Shown here piece by piece: positions 10,325 to 22,029 of a DNA stretch of 64,000 nucleotides; position 1 is the stretch's first letter; each line of letters begins with the position of its first letter. Position numbers and translations under genes: made by a program. The notes under the pieces are model-generated. The model was given only the letters and a program-made list of their open reading frames with translations, ran no database searches and had not been told where the DNA came from. The DNA comes from Adiantum capillus-veneris (lineage: Eukaryota > Streptophyta > Polypodiopsida > Polypodiales > Pteridaceae): assembly GCA_014529385.2 (NCBI GenBank), contig CM043959.1, forward strand, positions 50,167,122 through 50,231,121, in the 5' to 3' direction.

Positions 10325-11770
10325 TCCCATGATGAGGTTTGTAGACCTTCTCCAGTGAAAAAATGGGTAAACAAGAAATACACAGGAAACAGAGACCCAA
10401 GAGATCATGTAGCAGCCTTTGTACGTGTGATTAGAGCTGAAGAGGTGTTAGAATTTCCTACCCAATTCGTAGGGTTTGGACTTACCCTAGAGGATGCTGC
10501 TGCAACTTGGTTTGACTTTGTAGAGCGTAGAGACTTTGAGTCGATGGATGAAGTGTTTGACGAGTTTATTGAGGAATTCTCTCAAATGGGAATAGCTCAT
10601 AATACCGTCTCACAAATCCATAAATTCAAACAAAAAGATGGAGAATCTGTACGGAAGGCAGCCCTAAGACTAAAGAGATATGTTAAGTTTTGTCATGTTG
10701 AAGAACTACCAACTCAGTCCAAACTTATGCTGATATTCATCCAAGGACTAAGGAATGCAGATCTCCAAAAAGACTTACATATGAAGAGGAGCACTACGCT
10801 GAATGAGTTGACCAAGGAAGCTTTGTACCTTGTGGACAATTGTGCGGTCTACAAAGAAGGGGAGTTCAAGGACCTTGATGACGATTCATCTTCACAGCAA
10901 AGTGGGAGCAAGTCCTCCAAGACAACACTGAAAGGAGAAATAGCGGTAAACCAAGAACAACTTGTAGATGAAGTGCTAAAAAAGATCAACTTGTACGCCA
11001 AACCCTAGGCTAAACCGCCCAAGTGGTCTGCTATTGAACAAAAATGGACAAACCATGGGACCGAGGAATGTTACTATAACAAGGGATATGTGAGGGAGAG
11101 ACCTTATGCTCCCCAAGCTCCTGTAGCTTCCCCTCAAGTTCCATCTATGCCTAGATATCAAGCAGGCAACTTGCCAGGACCTGAAGGTGTAGAGAGACCA
11201 CAACCGGTGTTGGGGCAACAACCACCCCTACCACGATTACGACCAATTGGTGTAAGATACACCCCAACGGTAATTGAACCAGAAGAAAAGGCTTTGGTGC
11301 CTATGCATGCATACTATGAGGATCCCAATGGATATGCGGCGAACCCTATCTATTATCCACCGGAGGAACCCTCGACACCAGATCCATGGAGCATGATAGG
11401 GAATCAAGGACCTCCAACTGCTATACAGGCCGCAGGAGAAGGAAGATATAACTTAGATGAACGAACATTGATGTTCATAGCCAATGGAGGCATGGGCGGA
11501 TAGAGACAGACTTACCAGCAACGGGGAGCTCAAGGAGCACCTCAACAACCCAAGGGCCCCTGTTACAAGTGTGGCGGAGACCATTGGCTGAGAGACTGTC
11601 CCCATGATGAAATCATTAGAGCCAATGCGTATTGCCCAGAATGTGGAATTACTCATTTGATTCCCGATTGCCCTAAAAACCTGAGTAAAGGAGAAAAAAC
11701 CACCTTGAACCTTTTGGAAACAGTGCCTTCCAGTGGAGTATCAGAAAGTGAAACAGTCATACCTGTTTAG
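10325..11770 (+). pseudogene. E2 gag: capsid-like domain and two zinc knuckles
   Basis: Residues encoded at 10,355-10,850 match the retrotransposon gag domain (GNRDPRDHVAAF, WFDFVERRDF, FIEEFSQM, SVRKAALRLKRYVK, FIQGLRN), which assembles the particle. A proline-rich stretch follows, then two CCHC knuckles at about 11,560-11,680 (CYKCGGDHWLRDC and CPECGITHLIPDC), which bind RNA. The frame is interrupted by TAG at 11,006, 11,501 and 11,768 only. The knuckle pair corresponds to the last two of four knuckles in E3 gag. Confidence 0.85.
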
Positions 11771-11912
11771 GCGGTGACACGGGCCCAAGCGCAAAGAAGG
11801 ACGAGTGAACCCATAATAGAAGAACCGCCTGAACAATCATACCTGTTCAGGTGGTGACACAGGCCCAAGCCCAAAGAAGGAAAAATGAACCCATAATAGA
11901 AGAACCAAAGAC
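11753..11912. repeat. 80-bp tandem duplication in E2 gag-pro
   Basis: Positions 11,753-11,832 and 11,833-11,912 are two copies with about a dozen differences. As 80 is not a multiple of three, the duplication itself causes the frame change between gag and the following ORF. Copy 1 has TAG (11,768) where copy 2 has CAG. Confidence 0.9.
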
Positions 11913-14900
11913 GGATGCCCAAAGTTCAGAAATGAAAAATCCGAGAAGCACTTGGAAGGCAAGAAAGGCGCGTAGGAAAGCCAAGAAAGAACGAGAGCAA
12001 ACCGCCCTATCCGATGAGTTGAAACATACAAAGAACAGGTTGGAGCGGTTAGAAGATCTAGCCAGCCTAAGCTCACACACCACAGCAGCTATAGCACCAA
12101 AGGAAATAGCTGAGCCCAAAAGTGCAGGATCAGGAGGATCTGTGCTAGCAGACAAAGTAAACGAGCAGCTGGATGCGCTTCTAAGAGCTTATGAAGCTCG
12201 GCTTAAAAAAAACCAGACCCAGGAGCAAAGATGGATGACATATCCATATGCGGAAATAGAAAAACAAAGGTTGGATATGTGTAAAAAGATGATCGAGACG
12301 GCTCAATCATTGATGGAAGACCCGTTGGGAAAACCGGAAAATTGCCATGATGTGCCAGTTCCAACCCCTATCCAACCAACAATAGAGAAACATGAGGAAA
12401 CAAAGGAAAGACTCACTAATGAATATGAGTCCAATGGAGAGCCTATCATAGTGCCCAATACCACTGAAGGGGCAAGTGACGGGGTCCGTCCTAGAATATC
12501 GACAGAGATGGGAAAGGACGGTAATGGTCTAGATGATCTGTGGAAGCAAATCAGAGAGGCCAACGAGGCTAATAGAATGAATGACCACATGAATAGCACG
12601 AGAAAAGGAAAGAATGTGATCCTACCTCCTATTGAAGAATTTGAGGCAAGATCACAAATAAACTTTGAGGTGCATTCACAAGGGGGAGACCAAGGATCTA
12701 TTAGTTTGGGACACAGCCAACCAGACTCTTTGAGAACTTTACCCTCTTACCTAGGAGAATACGAAGCTAAGTCGGAAGTGAGGGCAATTCCATCTCAAAG
12801 ATTTTCTTCTAACAAGGTGATGGACTCACAAGGATTGATTGAGCTGTTAGACACCCTGGTGGCATGCACAATCACGTTAGCAGAACTCCTAAAGCTAAGG
12901 CCAAACATGTGGACCACAGTAGGAAAATGCCTGAAAAAATTTGGAGTAAAAGACCCCACCTTGAAACTACAAGAAGGAATCAGGGAGTTGGACAGGCCTA
13001 ATCTAAACACTAGGCCGGTACCATTGAATAAGGTTGGAGAATATTGTGAGGGAGAAGACGGAAACACAACGCTACCTATAGAAGTCCAAGGAGTGGTTTC
13101 CAAAGCTATTCTTGACAGTGGAGCGGGAGTTGCTATCGCCACGAAGGAAGTATAGAAAAAATGGGAAAAACCAGCTCTGAGGGCTACCCGAATGAAGCTG
13201 CAGTTGGCAGATGGTTTCATGGAGAAGCTTCTCGGACTCTTGGAAAAGGTAATTGTCACTTCGTGCGGGATCGAGTATGAGCATACATTTGCAATAGTTG
13301 ATTTCGACAAAAAGAACAATTATGAGATAATCTTGGGACGACCATTCATGCGACAACTGAAGATGGTCCAAGATTGGGATTATGACCACATATACCTCAG
13401 ACACGGCGAGACGACAACTAAAATACACTTAGAAGACCATAGTTACAAGGATGTAAACCAAACACCTGTGGAAGAGTTTGATTCGGCTACAATAGCAGGA
13501 TCAAAACTACCAGCATGGTTGGGGCAACCAAAAGAGCTATGGATGTGCGGAGCTTCACATTGTGGAAGCTTAAGAAAAGAGGATTGCATCTTAGAAAGAG
13601 CAATTGAAGACAAAGAGTATATTCCGGAGCCATTCCCTGAAGATTCCTTGGAGCCTCTAGAATGGGAACACATACTGGCAACGTTAGATGTATGTACCAT
13701 TACCGACAGTCCAACAACAAAATTTTGCGATAAGGATGGTTATGATGTGCTACCCTATTACATGGTAAGCGTGATGCCACAAAAAGAGACGGTAGCACCT
13801 CCAGAACAAGAAGAGTTTTACAACTCTTCTAAGCAAGTGGAAGTAAATGATGAGGCAGATAATGAGTGTTCGGACACCTCCAGTGAGCGTGGGAATGAAG
13901 CAGAGAATATCAAGTTTTATGATTTTGCTAATCAACACCCTAGACGCCAAGAACGCTATAGGAAGAAAAGAGCCGAAAATAAAGTGAGACAGAACCTGAT
14001 GCCCGGGATAAAAGGAAAAACTCACTATTTGATGCTTGTAAAAGCAGAGGATAGTGTGAAAGATCAAATATCAGGAAAATTCTCAGAAAATAAAAAAGAA
14101 CGAACGCGAGAACAAGCGAATCGGGAAAGAAAAGCTCTACGCGTAGCAACAAACTTGGAATGGATAGGGCATGAACTCTCTTCAAGAATTAATGATCTTG
14201 AAAAGCTAGATGAACTCCGCTTACGAGCGGTCGCTTTGATCTATGCTAAAAAGAGAAGGCAAAAGGAGTTTTTTGATAAACATGTGCGTACCAAAGAGTT
14301 TAAAATAGGAGATTACGTACTTGTTAATACATTGAAGCAACATGCCAAGAAACTGAAAAAGCGAGGGATGGGACCATTTGTGATTCATGATCTATCACAA
14401 AGTGGGGCCGTCAAGCTTGCTACATTAGCAGGTGAAGAAATGCCAAACTGGATTAGTGGGTGTCGACTAAGGAGATATCACCTTCCACTCACACAGGAGA
14501 TGCTCCAACAAATTCATCAAGGAAAGCAAAGAATGAAAGAAAAAGAGAGAGTACGGGAGGAAGCTCAAACCGAAGCACAAGAATGCATTGCAAAAAGATG
14601 GCTTCTGCGACAACAACAACAAAGTAAACCACCATTGAGAATCAATGCCATTCGACTCATGAACTTGGAAGAAGACACATTCGAGCCAATAATTACAGTC
14701 AAGGTGAGCAATGATCAAGTTGAATCACCAACCTTGCTCGATTCGGGTGCTCAAGTAAATTTGATCTCTTACGGATTATACCAACAGCTCCAAGTCGCAG
14801 ATCAACTTCATCCTACTCCCCAAGTGCTGGAAAGTAGCACATCACATCCATTGAAAACATTAGGGTGGATTATATTGCATATACAGTTACATCAATATAT

Positions 14901-15165
14901 TTACCCACACAAATTCTATGTGGTGACGGATGAAAGCACACAACAACCAATGCTGCTAGGGCAACCTTGGCAAAAAGCATACAATGTCCAAATAGACTGG
15001 AAAGCACAGGCGGTCAAAATCCAGCACGAAAACGAACAGCAGGTGGTAGCTTTTGCTCAAAAGGAACATCCGGATCAAATGCAAGCCATGCAATCACTGG
15101 AACAAATACCAAAGAACAAATACCCTCAACGATCAACACGAAACCTGAGACCAACTACCAGCTAA
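11851..15165 (+). pseudogene. E2 protease, linker, integrase C-terminus, second retropepsin-like domain
   Basis: One frame runs the whole way with a single TAG at 13,153. In order: a charged linker; a first aspartic protease (LDSGAG at about 13,110, then ILGRPFMRQ at 13,330); a K/R-rich segment; a stretch from about 14,170 that aligns with the E3 integrase C-terminal domain (LEKLDE-R, FFDKHV, FKIGDYVLV, KKRGMGPF); and a second retropepsin-like domain (LLDSGAQVNLIS at about 14,735, LLGQPW at 14,955). Reverse transcriptase, RNase H and the catalytic integrase core are absent, yet the junction is in frame. The protein cannot reverse transcribe or integrate, so the element would depend on a relative such as E3. 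The second protease may process proteins or be a structural remnant. Confidence 0.85.
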
Positions 15166-15725
15166 CGGCCAACCATGCTCATCATAGACAACTGAAATCA
15201 CCGACTACACTGCAAAAATCTAGAGTACCACAACAAGGTAAACAAGTATGGATGCGGAAGGATAGAAACGCCATGAGGGGGAAAACACAATGTGACAACC
15301 GAATTCTAACACAGCAGATGGTGCAACCAAAAACCAAGGTAACCAAGCAGATATGGATTCCAAAGAAAATGCTTAGCCAAAACCCTCATGTCACTCACAT
15401 TTGGATACCAAAGCAAAAGACAAAGCAAATACCTACGGTACAAGCAACGATGGAAAGTAGACATCTACAGGTCAACCGGGCAAACAAATATAAGTGGGTG
15501 CCGATGAAAAACCAACAAGGGGCAAAGTTGGCCGCACCACACTACCGATGGAAAGCCAAGGCCATACGGCCCATAGCTATCACATCCTCCGAAATAGCTA
15601 CGACTCCATCAACAGTGTCGGCAACGCAGTTGCCTCTGACCAAAAAGACCATTAAACAAAGAGCAGTAGAGTTACAGCTGCTACTTGCCAAGAAAATAGG
15701 AAACCTCGACGGCGAATGCCAATAA
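15100..15725 (+). pseudogene. E2 W-x-P-K repeat module
   Basis: After the second protease the coding text moves to another frame and carries spaced motifs KQVWMRK, KQIWIPKK, THIWIPKQ and YKWVPMK between about 15,240 and 15,507, in a very basic background. The minus-strand element E3 has the same motifs in the same position (YKWVPQ, LRWIPKR, QIWVPKR, LVWVPKK). I know of no named domain like this. It ends at TAA 15,723. The frame change near 15,100-15,165 is probably an indel, though a programmed shift is possible because E3 also changes frame before this module. Confidence 0.7.
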
Positions 15726-15865
15726 GCATCTTGCTTATTCCCTTCTCTTACACAGCATTAATTTTTCCATGCATTGACCGAGTATGCATAAAATAGGGCC
15801 ACATTAATCGGCCACGAATTAGCACGACTTTTTCAACCTATGCACGGCACATACTCCGAGGCGAA
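15726..15865 (+). other. Short non-coding stretch before the internal polypurine tract
   Basis: I see no gene here. It leads directly into a hairpin and purine run. Confidence 0.5.
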
Positions 15866-15870
15866 ACCTT

Positions 15871-15906
15871 GTCGTCCGGGAGGACTCCAACTAGGAGGGG
15901 GGGAGG
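15871..15906 (+). promoter_or_regulatory. Internal hairpin and polypurine tract
   Basis: A 4-bp stem (GTCC/GGAC) closes a GGGA loop at 15,874-15,885, followed 7 bp on by AGGAGGGGGGGAGG (15,893-15,906). The same layout, stem-GGGA-stem then AGGAGGGGGGG, precedes the LTR at 22,030. It may be the true 3' polypurine tract of the gag-pro element, or an internal priming site. Confidence 0.65.
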
Positions 15907-17400
15907 CATTCTCAATGCGGAACCAATAACAGAAATAGCAAATAAGGGCACAATTTTCGACTATTTTCAGGGTTGACGTTTGATTGCGAAATTTTCTGGA
16001 GTAACCCAAGTATATATGCCCTTATACAGCATGAAGCTACAGGAATATGGGGCCAAACGCCAAATTAAGCCCCTAGGTGTGTGTATATATGTAGAAATAG
16101 CCATTTTTCAACCAAAATATTGGTAAAACGGAGAAATCTGGCCACAAAAATTGCATGAGAGTGTATATAATGTGTTGCGGTGATGTTTGTGATCTATTAT
16201 GAATTATGGGGATTTTCTGGGTTTGATTTGCTATTTTCCTTTTAATTTTGCTAATTTTCGGCAGAAAAACTTCAAAAATACAAAAAGCAGGTGAAAAACA
16301 GTCGTAATGAAAAACAAAAAATATGGGGATGACCATTAACTAAACAACAATCTACGGTACAGTGGGGGTGCAATTATGAGACTGAAGCGGAAAGTGTGTT
16401 TTGGCCAGGTTTTGGCTGAAATGACAAATTTTTGGTAAATAGAGCAAATGGAGTCCAAATCAAGAATTTTTTGAGCCTAAACCGCATCTTGCAAAAAGAT
16501 AGGAGCACATGTCAAATTTCATGAAAAATGGTTCGGGGACCTCCATTATAAGAATTTTTCACCCCATTTTTAGCTCATTCTCACTATTGACCTTGTGGAG
16601 AGAGCTTCTACCACCTAGAGCGGATCGACCTTCCAGCAGCTTCTACGACGTGCACGTCTACCCGACCAGCTCCGGACATGAGAGGTAGGCTCACCACCTT
16701 GAGCTTTTTGCGCATGTTTGTCATTCTGTCGCGAAAACTAGCGTAGAGGTCACACACAAAGCGAGCGGTAGAGACCTACAAGTAGAAATGGTGGCCTAAC
16801 GGCTAACCCAAAAGCAACAAGACTTCATCAACAGCTTACCCTAGTCTAGGAGACCCTTCCTGGATAGCCAATGGCAGTGGGAAAACATCGGGAAAAACCC
16901 TAATTCCCAGAAACCCACAAGAGGCCACCAAATGGGAAATCGGTGAAACGGCGATCAAATGCTACCAAAATTTAAGGGTAGGAGCATATCGACATGCTTG
17001 ACAAGTCCATATGACCCGCATGACCAAAAAGTGACCCGAAGCGGCACTAAACCTCAGAAACGACATCAGACAGACAAAGCGTCAAAATGCACTTGTGGCC
17101 AAACCGCAAGTCTGTTTGCCACCAAACTTCACGAGCGGCTTTCCTAGACCATCAACAATCAAGTCCTATGGTGGTGGACCACCACAAATCATCAAAGGTA
17201 TGTAAATGCCTCCACGGGTGCTTCTAGAGCAACAAATTTCCAAATGAAGCTCCGGTGAAGCCAAAGTAGACAAAAATCATACGGCGAGGATCCCCAAAGG
17301 ATTTGGAAGCTATGAAGACCAACATCGAGGAATTTCATCGCCAAAAATCACTCCAAAAGTCAGAAAACAGCTCAGAGGCTCTGAAGTCCACACAGGGAGT
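15907..17400 (+). other. Non-coding region, possible LTR remnant
   Basis: No coding text is supported. TATA-like runs occur at about 16,010 and 16,084. Because a polypurine tract lies directly to the left, this could be a 3' LTR. However, no TG start is adjacent and I found no partner copy in the window. Confidence 0.35.
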
Positions 17401-18480
17401 TTTTACTTACCCAATTGACTTTTTTGTTGAAATTAGGCTTAAAAGGGACTTAGGGGAGTAAAGGGCAAGCACTGGGAGCACTAACAAGAGAAAAATCACC
17501 AGGAGACATCCTACGCATAGGATGTCTCAAGGGAAATTCTTGGCACAAAACCCAACAATTCTTGCCATGCACATGTTGTGAATGACATTCACAAGCCCTA
17601 CACCAAATTTCATCACCTTTGGAAGAGATTGGACCTCATATGCATGGAAAAACGCAAAGATAGGGCATAAAGGCACTAAAGGGCCATTAACCTACCAAAT
17701 CTTTTCCAAATCTCATGAAATTTTCACAACACATTCACATACACATCAGCTAACTTTCTGTGTGGTCTGGAAGCAAAAATGAAGAAAAAGACATCCTACA
17801 CGTAGGATGTCTAATGGACCTTTTGGGCATGGAGAAGTTTTGTCATTTCAGAAGTAATAACCTCATCAACAAGATCCCATATGTCAAGCTTGAAGCCCTT
17901 CTAATCACTTTTGACCCCCAACACCTTCAAGATACATTTTTTGAGCCCAAAAACACCTCATAGAGCCCTACAGGCATCAAATATTATCCAAATACAAATC
18001 CAAGAACATGGCTATGTTCCACAGGTCAAGGACAACCCACTGATCAAGTTTCATGCAGTTCTGAAGAAAAAAGACATCCTACGCGTAGGATGTCTTAAGC
18101 TTAGATTTAGACTTCTGTGCAAGAAATGACATCATAGGAGCTAATACCATGATGCATTGAGCCCATATACCAAGTTTCAACCCATTTGGACATCAATTGC
18201 TTCCCATGATGGACAATCTACCAAAATTGTGACTTAAAGCCTAAATCAGCCCAAAAATCCACTTTTTGACATCCAAATTCAAATCCAAGCTTATAACCAT
18301 GTTCCATGAGCCTTACACTACCTACAAGTCAAGTATGAACCAATTCTGAAGAAAAAGACATCCTATGCGTAGGATGTCTAGATGGATTTTTTTTGGTCAA
18401 ACTTGCACTGTGAGCACATGCACAGCTTCACAAGTTCCTTTTGAGCTATGATTTCAATTTTCAAGTCATTTGGATAAGTA
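17400..18480. repeat. Array of about 285-bp repeats, each with a 24-bp palindrome
   Basis: The palindrome occurs at 17,504, 17,789, 18,072 and 18,356, spaced 285, 283 and 284 bp. Between them the sequence is diverged but shares phrases (for example CATGTTCCA, AAGTCAAGT, CTGAAGAAAAAGACATCC). The copy at 18,072 is perfectly symmetrical: half-site AGACATCCTACG and its complement. The others each differ by one transition in the central CGCG, while the arms are unchanged. The array ends about 75 bp before the ATG of the coiled-coil ORF. Confidence 0.85.
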
Positions 18481-18554
18481 AAACTCAGTTTAGCAACTGA
18501 TATGAAAAAAAAAAAAAAACGCTAAACTTTGGATTGCTGAGTACAACAGGGTCT

Positions 18555-21500
18555 ATGGCAGCCTCGAAGTCACCGGCAAAGAAGAAGAGAATGACAATCA
18601 AAGACTCTCTGGACGAGGTGGAACCATTTGTCATTCCACATGGAACATTAAATCCTACAAGCACCTGGATACAGGAAGATCTACTAGAGTCAAACGACCT
18701 AAAAATCTACCAAGGAGTATTCAAGGACAATGACGGAAATATAATAGAGCTGCCAATGCTGCGAAGGGAGCTCAATGAATTTGTCCGGAGCAAAATGGCC
18801 GGCTACTTGGAGAAAATTGACCTCCATAACTATTTTGAAGCAATCCCAGCAGGGGTGGACGTCAAAAGAGTATGGGAGTTTGTGACCAGCATTAGAGAAG
18901 ATGGAGTGGCCAAGGTGACGGATTTGCACGACAGACCCAACACAGAGATCATTATTACGGAAAGGGTTGTCGCCCATGCACTAGATCTCTCCAATTAGGG
19001 AGACAGTGTGACAAAGAGAAGGGATGAAGTAAAGGTGTACAAAGAGAAAAAGTCTAATTACACTTTTGAAGACATCCCCAACCCAAAGGTGGCGATCATG
19101 AGCCAATTGTACAACCAATACTTCCACATGTGCACGAAGAGGCCGCAGAAGTACAGGATGCCGCCAGGTGCAATTTCCACAACCTTTACTTGGGCAATGA
19201 CGAAGGGCACCCCAAAGATAATCAATTATGCGGCATACATACAAGACAGCCTGGTAAAGATGGGAAACAAAAGGCCAACAGGAGAGATGATAACCAAGGT
19301 AGTTTATGCAACACTACATGCCAAGGGAAGGTGGCCTGACCCCCCATCTCAGAATGACTGGCTAAGGATAAAGGAAGACAAAGAAGACGAGCCACAACGA
19401 GCACCAAGGGTGGCTACAAGGTTGAAGAGACGACTGGAGCCAGTGGATGAGGAGCAACCTGAGTAGAAGAAAGGCAAAAAAGAATCTGCTCAAGTGCCAG
19501 CCAAAGAGACTCGATCACAAAAAGCGGCTAGACTCGAGAGGCTAATGGAGAGTTTCCGAGCAGAAAGAGCCCTCAAGGGCGATCTAAACGAATTATGGAA
19601 GCCATCCCTTGAGTCGATATCCGGATCCTCAAGAAGAGTGCAGAGGGACCGCTTCGAAGACTCTATCAAGAATTTCGAGATTCTTGATGCTGTGGCGGAA
19701 AACATTCCACACATCCCTTTCACCGAGGAAGAAGTGGAGCAAATACGGCAAACATTGCTAGATGAACAAGAAAACAAGGAAAGAGAAAGAAAGACGAAAG
19801 CAGATAGGGATTTCAAGGGCAAACCTACAGCTTTACCAGGTAGCCCTAAACCTAGCCCACCGCCATCACCACCTCCTAGCAGCCCTCCTCCAGAAGATCT
19901 GAAGGCCGGAGACAAGCAAGAAGAACACCAGGATGAAGAGCAAGAGCACAGGACAGAACCTGAACACAAAGAAGAAGCCAAGCCTGCATCTAAACAAAAA
20001 AAGCTCGAGGAAGCATACTATGCATTTTTGGACCTGCTAGCTGCAGGCTATTCAAAGGAAGAAGCCGCCACAGTCGCACTCAACTTGGCAAGGACACGAA
20101 GTGAAGAACAGCTGCCAGGCATCCGGCTAGTTGCACTTAAGGAGATTGCTACCAACACGGTAGACCTGCACCCGCCCTCGAATGATTGGGATGTGGTGAT
20201 GACAATGCTAGCTGGAATAAGGGCACAATCTGTGGCATCAGACGAAGAGTTGATAACTCGAAGAGCCACTGAAGTAAAGACCAAAATGGAAAGAGATCTA
20301 CTGCAGGCAAAAATCCAAGGACACAAAGAAAGAGAAGCTGACCTCCAGGCCAGCCTAGCCACTGCTCTACAAAACTACCAAACAAAGGAAGAAGCAAATG
20401 AGGCAGCGACAAAGAAATTGCAAGCAACTGAAGAAGAGTGCCTGCAACTCAGCAAGTCATTGCGAGATGCAGAAAAAGAAAGGGATAATCTGACACTCCA
20501 GCTAGCAGAAGAAACAAAAGAAGTAGAGGCCTTGAGGAATGCTAAGGAGAAGGCGGAAATAGAACAAGAAGCAAGCCTGGATGAAGTCCTTGAGCTCAAG
20601 GACCAATTAAAAGTCAAAGATCAAACCATCCAGAGGCTGAGAGCATCACCTGCGCGAGTTAGAGCTACATGCTCAACTCAAATTATTTCGGAGAGTCAAA
20701 TGTATGAAGAGCAAATGCAAGAACTCCAAAAGCAGTTGACTCTCGAGAAGAAGCAGAGGGTGATCATGACTGAAGGTTCTATTGCAATGCAAACCAAATT
20801 GGAGGACAACCAAAAGGCCCTACAAGAAGAATTGACGAGCATCAAGATAAAGCTCTAGGAGGTAGAAAAAGTAAATGCTGAACTCAATGACCTCCTCGTG
20901 ACTATGGGCGGCGAAGCAGAAGCGGAGAAGCAGACACTCCTCACACAAATAGAGGAGTTGAAAAGCCGACAACAAGCAGAACCAGAGAGCTCAGGGCCAG
21001 CTGCCAATGAGGGGATCGACCTCGACAATGTGTCGGATCCTGTGGACACACCCATGCCAGAGGAAAGCATAGCAGGCTCCTCTCAAGAGCCCCAGGATCT
21101 AACACAAGAAGAAGAGGAAAAATTGCTAAAAGCAATAGAGGCAGAGCTCAGAGAGAGCACCAAAGAGGCCTTGGAATGGGAACAGAGGGTTCTCAAATCA
21201 ATGAAAATTCAGAAAATCGACGCCAGCAATCTCAGGCGTGAATGGCTACAAACCTCTCTCCCATATCCATTGCTTAAATATGAAGCGTCAACAATAAACC
21301 AGCGGATCAGAGAAGAACCAACGGTCCCTCTCTACAACGCAGACACCTTGAGGCCAGAAGGAGTAAGGCTGATAGTAGATTCTCAGCCCAAGTGGAGGAA
21401 AGCTTGGCTTACCAAGTACCCGCAGTACCTAATACACTTGGTAGAGGCACCTAAACACATCAGGGACAATCTCAGCTTCTGCCCTCTACCAAGGGTTAGG

Positions 21501-21977
21501 ACGTGGAAAGCACACGAAATCTTACAGAGAAGCCAACCCACTTGGATGAACTACCCAAAGCTGCGAGGCGTGAAGGCAGGTGAGAGAATAAGTGTACAAT
21601 ACATGGTGAAAACCCTAACGGGCGCCATAAAGTTGTTCACTGGCTCACCTGACCTTACATGCATCATGATGAGAAAGATCTGCAGAACCATCCTAGCAGT
21701 GTTTGAAACCTTCAAGCCAGGACAGGTGACTGACAGCATATTCTTCTTCTAGGACACATACAGATGTGCGTATGATATGTCAGGTCAACCTTCCAATGAG
21801 GTGATACATGCATTATATCAAAGAATCATGTTTCTCCCATCTTATCACCTCCAGGCGTTTGAAGAATCTTTCTACACGGGGTTCTTTACCATGCATACAG
21901 ACATCTTTGGGCCAACAATGCTGAATCTACATGCACGGTACGAATCGCTGCTAAAGATGCGGGAGACCATAAGGTGA
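18555..21977 (+). pseudogene. E2 coiled-coil ORF, about 1140 codons, four in-frame TAG
   Basis: From ATG 18,555 (MAASKSPAKKKR) a single frame runs to TGA 21,975, interrupted only by TAG at 18,996, 19,464, 20,856 and 21,750. Residues about 1-300 resemble N-terminal parts of large plant retroelement-encoded proteins of unknown function (for example FHMCTKRPQKYRMPPG). A proline/acidic linker follows at about 420-480. A long heptad-rich coiled coil spans roughly 580-830. The C-terminal domain (YPLLKYEAS, PQYLIHL, QPTWMNYP) has a diverged second copy at 24.55 kb. I see no signal peptide, membrane segment or enzyme motif. The ORF sits where Athila elements carry an extra ORF before the 3' LTR. A structural or packaging role is a guess. 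Confidence 0.75.
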
Positions 21978-21994
21978 AGCAAAAAGATCAAGGC

Positions 21995-22029
21995 CATGTC
22001 GGGGACGACATGAACAAGGAGGGGGGGGA
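21995..22029 (+). promoter_or_regulatory. E2 hairpin and polypurine tract
   Basis: A 7-bp perfect stem (CATGTCG/CGACATG) closes a GGGA loop at 21,995-22,012, followed by a purine run (AAGGAGGGGGGGGA) that directly abuts the LTR start TGTTAG. This is the expected plus-strand primer site. Confidence 0.88.

Noticed and set aside
12303-12599. Antisense ORFs opposite gag and pol of E2, E3 and E5
   Set aside because: They mirror the codon bias of the sense gene and show no domain of their own.
17400-18480. CRISPR array or attachment sites
   Set aside because: Eukaryotic context, 285-bp units that themselves are repeats, and no cas or integrase gene beside it.
18555-21977. Envelope-like protein
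   Set aside because: Position fits, but there is no signal peptide, furin-like site or membrane segment; the dominant feature is a coiled coil.
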